A stretch of 64,000 bases of DNA from Gracilimonas sp965227215 (GTDB lineage Bacteria; Bacteroidota; Rhodothermia; Balneolales; Balneolaceae). Under the pieces are notes generated by a model that saw nothing but the letters and a program-made list of their open reading frames with translations, made no database searches and had not been told where the DNA came from. The stretch covers positions 744,001-808,000 of the forward strand of contig OZ245729.1 of the NCBI GenBank assembly GCA_965227215.1, given 5' to 3'. Shown one piece after another: positions 62,316 through 64,000 of this stretch. A program made the translations under genes and the position numbers. Each line of letters starts with the position of its first letter. Position 1 is the first letter of the stretch.

Positions 62316-63035
62316 TTATGCGTCAGTGTCGCTGCTTGATGGAGGAACTAAATCTTTTCCTTCATTCAGCATAATAATGGAGTCAATCAGTGTAATTGAA
62401 CTTTCTTCCATTTCTGCAATCAGTCGGTCAATTTTAGATACACAATAGTTGTATCCAATTTGTAGAATAATACCCGCAATCAAACCTCCGGCGGTTGTCA
62501 AAAGTGCAGTTTTAATACCACCCGCTACAATACTTGGGGAGATATCGGCTGCAGCTTCAATGTCATCGAAAGCCTCGATCATACCTACTACAGTACCAAG
62601 GAATCCGAATAGCGGAGCAATTGCAATGAAAAGTGATAACCATACAAGACCGCGCTCAAGGAAGCTCATCTCAATAGAGCCATAAGCTGAAATTGCTTTT
62701 TCTGCAGCTTCAATACCTTCGTGAGAACGCATTAAACCAGCTTGAAAAACTGACGCTACAGGACCTCGGGTTTGTGCACAAAGTTCTTCAGCAGCTTCAA
62801 TACCACCGTCCTGAAGAGCTTCTTGTACGTTAACGATAAATTTACGTGTGTTGATGTCAGCAAGGTTGAGAGTAATGATCCGCTCAAGAAAAATGGCGAG
62901 GCCGAGAATCAATGTAACCAATACCGGCCACATCCATCCGCCTTCATTACCTTCGTTAAATTTTGCTACTACGACATTAAAAAACCCTTCGTCAGCAGGG
63001 GCTTGTAAGAGAAAAAGAGCAATCGACGATATCAT
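62316..63035 (-). CDS. exbB: ExbB/TolQ/MotA-type proton channel protein
   Basis: 239 residues of the MotA/TolQ/ExbB family. An N-terminal helix (about 33-51, WPVLVTLILGLAIFLERII) is followed by a cytoplasmic domain. The two helices of the channel come next (about 125-155, YGSIEMSFLERGLVWLSLFI and IAPLFGFLGTVVGMIEAF). A last helix (about 170-195, GGIKTALLTTAGGLIAGI) completes the core. It is first in the operon with a small membrane protein and two ExbD subunits. An inverted repeat lies 82 bases upstream of the start. Confidence 0.95.
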   Translation of the reverse strand: MISSIALFLLQAPADEGFFNVVVAKFNEGNEGGWMWPVLVTLILGLAIFLERIITLNLADINTRKFIVNVQEALQDGGIEAAEELCAQTRGPVASVFQAGLMRSHEGIEAAEKAISAYGSIEMSFLERGLVWLSLFIAIAPLFGFLGTVVGMIEAFDDIEAAADISPSIVAGGIKTALLTTAGGLIAGIILQIGYNYCVSKIDRLIAEMEESSITLIDSIIMLNEGKDLVPPSSSDTDA

Positions 63036-63116
63036 GTCTACTCCACTAATAGTTTAATTGTTAAAGGCTAAGAATAATGAAGCGAAAGAATAGTTCATTT
63101 TATACTAAATGTCAAA

Positions 63117-63156
63117 GTAACATCCGCCATAAAAAGTCATTTTTACGTAATGTTAC
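63117..63156. promoter_or_regulatory. Nested inverted repeat upstream of exbB
   Basis: GTAACAT (63117-63123) and ATGTTAC (63150-63156) form 7-bp arms, and within them AAAAA-GTCA-TTTTT (63131-63144) forms a second dyad. It lies 82-121 bases upstream of the exbB ATG, in the expected promoter region, and 49 bases past the stop codon of the gene at 63205. An operator or a weak terminator of the upstream gene is possible; the T-run is inside the structure, not after it. Confidence 0.35.
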
Positions 63157-63204
63157 CCACTTTCGTATTCACCCTCTTAAGTTACAGATTATTAATGGTT
63201 TTTA

Positions 63205-64000
63205 TCAAAAAGTTGCACTCATAACTAATTTTATAGTATGTATGGCAGCACGGTCTGTGACGGTTCTTCCGTCGTAATTAAAACTTATTCGAATTAAATT
63301 ACTTGCACGATAGGTACTATTGAGCGACCAAATGAGATTTGTTCCTTCCCCGGTTCCCTCAGTCAGCTCATAGCTTCCATAAGATGACGAACTTCCATTT
63401 ACTACTGTATTTCTAAACTCCAGCCGGAGATTGGATTGGAGTTTTCTCCACAAAAAGGTTCGGTGAGTTGTAGAAATCTTTAACAAATCTGCCTTTACAT
63501 TTTGCGAAGGGAAACGGTCCTCTTTACGAGCATAGGAAATCTCCAATCCTGCATTCCACGCCCGACTGATGGTTCCATTTATTCCCGGCTTAAGGGTGAG
63601 CGTTTTGATATCATAGTTCCTGTTTTGAAGCCGGCTGCTTTCGCTTCGATTTGTACTGCCAAGAGCATCCAGAGAAATACGGATCCGATCTGTGATATCA
63701 TACGATGAATTTAGGTAAGTCAAGTCAGTGTAGCTTTCTATAGATTCAGTACTTCTCTGATTCAGGCTTCGGTTCTGAGTATATCCCAGTCTAAGATCAG
63801 CCCGATTCACTCCATCCAACAGGCTTAATTCTTTTTCCCAAAGCAACCTCCCCTGCACGGTGTTGGAGTCATTTCGAAAAGAGCTCAAATTCAGCAAATA
63901 AACATCGGCTAAATCTCGGGTAGTAGAGTTTTCGGTAATATCTATTCGCGATCTTAACCCAACTTCTCTCAGCCAACTCCCTTCTTCCAGAAAAACCAAA
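63205..64000 (-). CDS. C-terminal part of a probable outer-membrane beta-barrel protein
   Basis: About 265 codons; the frame is open at the right window edge, so the true start lies outside. The protein is made of alternating polar/hydrophobic strands with frequent RISxxxDGR, LRLGYTQN and RxSLDALG patterns, and ends in KLVMSATF with a terminal Phe, as in beta-barrel outer-membrane proteins. Many Arg/Ser residues and no cysteine are seen. The family cannot be named from this part. A gap of 169 bp separates it from exbB. Confidence 0.75.
   Translation of the reverse strand, partial: LVFLEEGSWLREVGLRSRIDITENSTTRDLADVYLLNLSSFRNDSNTVQGRLLWEKELSLLDGVNRADLRLGYTQNRSLNQRSTESIESYTDLTYLNSSYDITDRIRISLDALGSTNRSESSRLQNRNYDIKTLTLKPGINGTISRAWNAGLEISYARKEDRFPSQNVKADLLKISTTHRTFLWRKLQSNLRLEFRNTVVNGSSSSYGSYELTEGTGEGTNLIWSLNSTYRASNLIRISFNYDGRTVTDRAAIHTIKLVMSATF

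Overview
The window looks like a chromosomal segment of a marine Balneolota/Rhodothermota-type bacterium (Gracilimonas/Balneola-like). This is an inference from three things: C-terminal sorting domains with the NYPNPFNP signature on three secreted proteins, a CarboxypepD-regulatory-domain TonB receptor, and an AT-leaning, mostly Bacteroidota-like gene repertoire. I see no rRNA, tRNA, CRISPR array, phage or transposase gene.

Layout. 1-2127 (-): an RND efflux permease (cut by the window edge) with its periplasmic adaptor. 2390-7100 (-): thioredoxin, then a 1404-residue DNA polymerase III alpha subunit with a DEDDh exonuclease fused in front of it. 7358-8395: an unknown secreted protein converging on an acylphosphatase. 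8499-10375 (+): OxyR and a TerC-family membrane protein, overlapping by one base. 10460-11959 (-): small membrane proteins and a GNAT acetyltransferase. 12305-15182 (+): a beta-CASP exonuclease and an ATP-dependent DNA ligase, separated by a 133-bp palindromic element. 15179-16516 (-): two LPP20-like envelope proteins.

16662-34048 (+): a tightly packed envelope/surface operon. It encodes a transglutaminase-like protein, an LPP20/NTF2-like protein, a PEGA-repeat protein, a lipoprotein with a cohesin-like domain, and a 3561-residue secreted protein. The giant protein is built from alternating IPT/TIG and FG-GAP/VCBS blocks and ends in dockerin-like, cohesin-like and sorting domains. A strong terminator follows. 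This operon is the best candidate for an undescribed system; I propose that it builds a surface appendage or adhesin with a possible cohesin-dockerin-type contact between neighbouring gene products.

34252-42723: an AlkA-like glycosylase, a GH20 hexosaminidase, a Ca/Na antiporter, an amidohydrolase, small proteins, and an ArsR-type regulator (two matching operator palindromes) heading SRPBCC, unknown and methyltransferase genes. 42760-46420 (-): a secreted endonuclease/exonuclease/phosphatase-fold protein, a sigma factor with a zinc-finger anti-sigma-like partner, and a flavodoxin-fold reductase. 46567-48756 (+): a HisKA_2 sensor protein with a degraded ATPase domain and a small membrane protein. 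48768-50128 (-): FolE2 and a PTPS-family enzyme (pterin synthesis). 50329-52701 (-): an arsenic cluster (ArsR, ArsM, ArsC-like phosphatase-fold protein, DUF6428-like protein) with two near-identical operator palindromes. 52985-57530 (-): a TonB receptor with a secreted beta-helix-like partner. 57660-63035 (-): FtsH, ThiL, then ExbB, a small membrane protein and two ExbD proteins, which probably energise TonB-dependent uptake. 63205-64000 (-): the C-terminal part of a probable outer-membrane beta-barrel protein.
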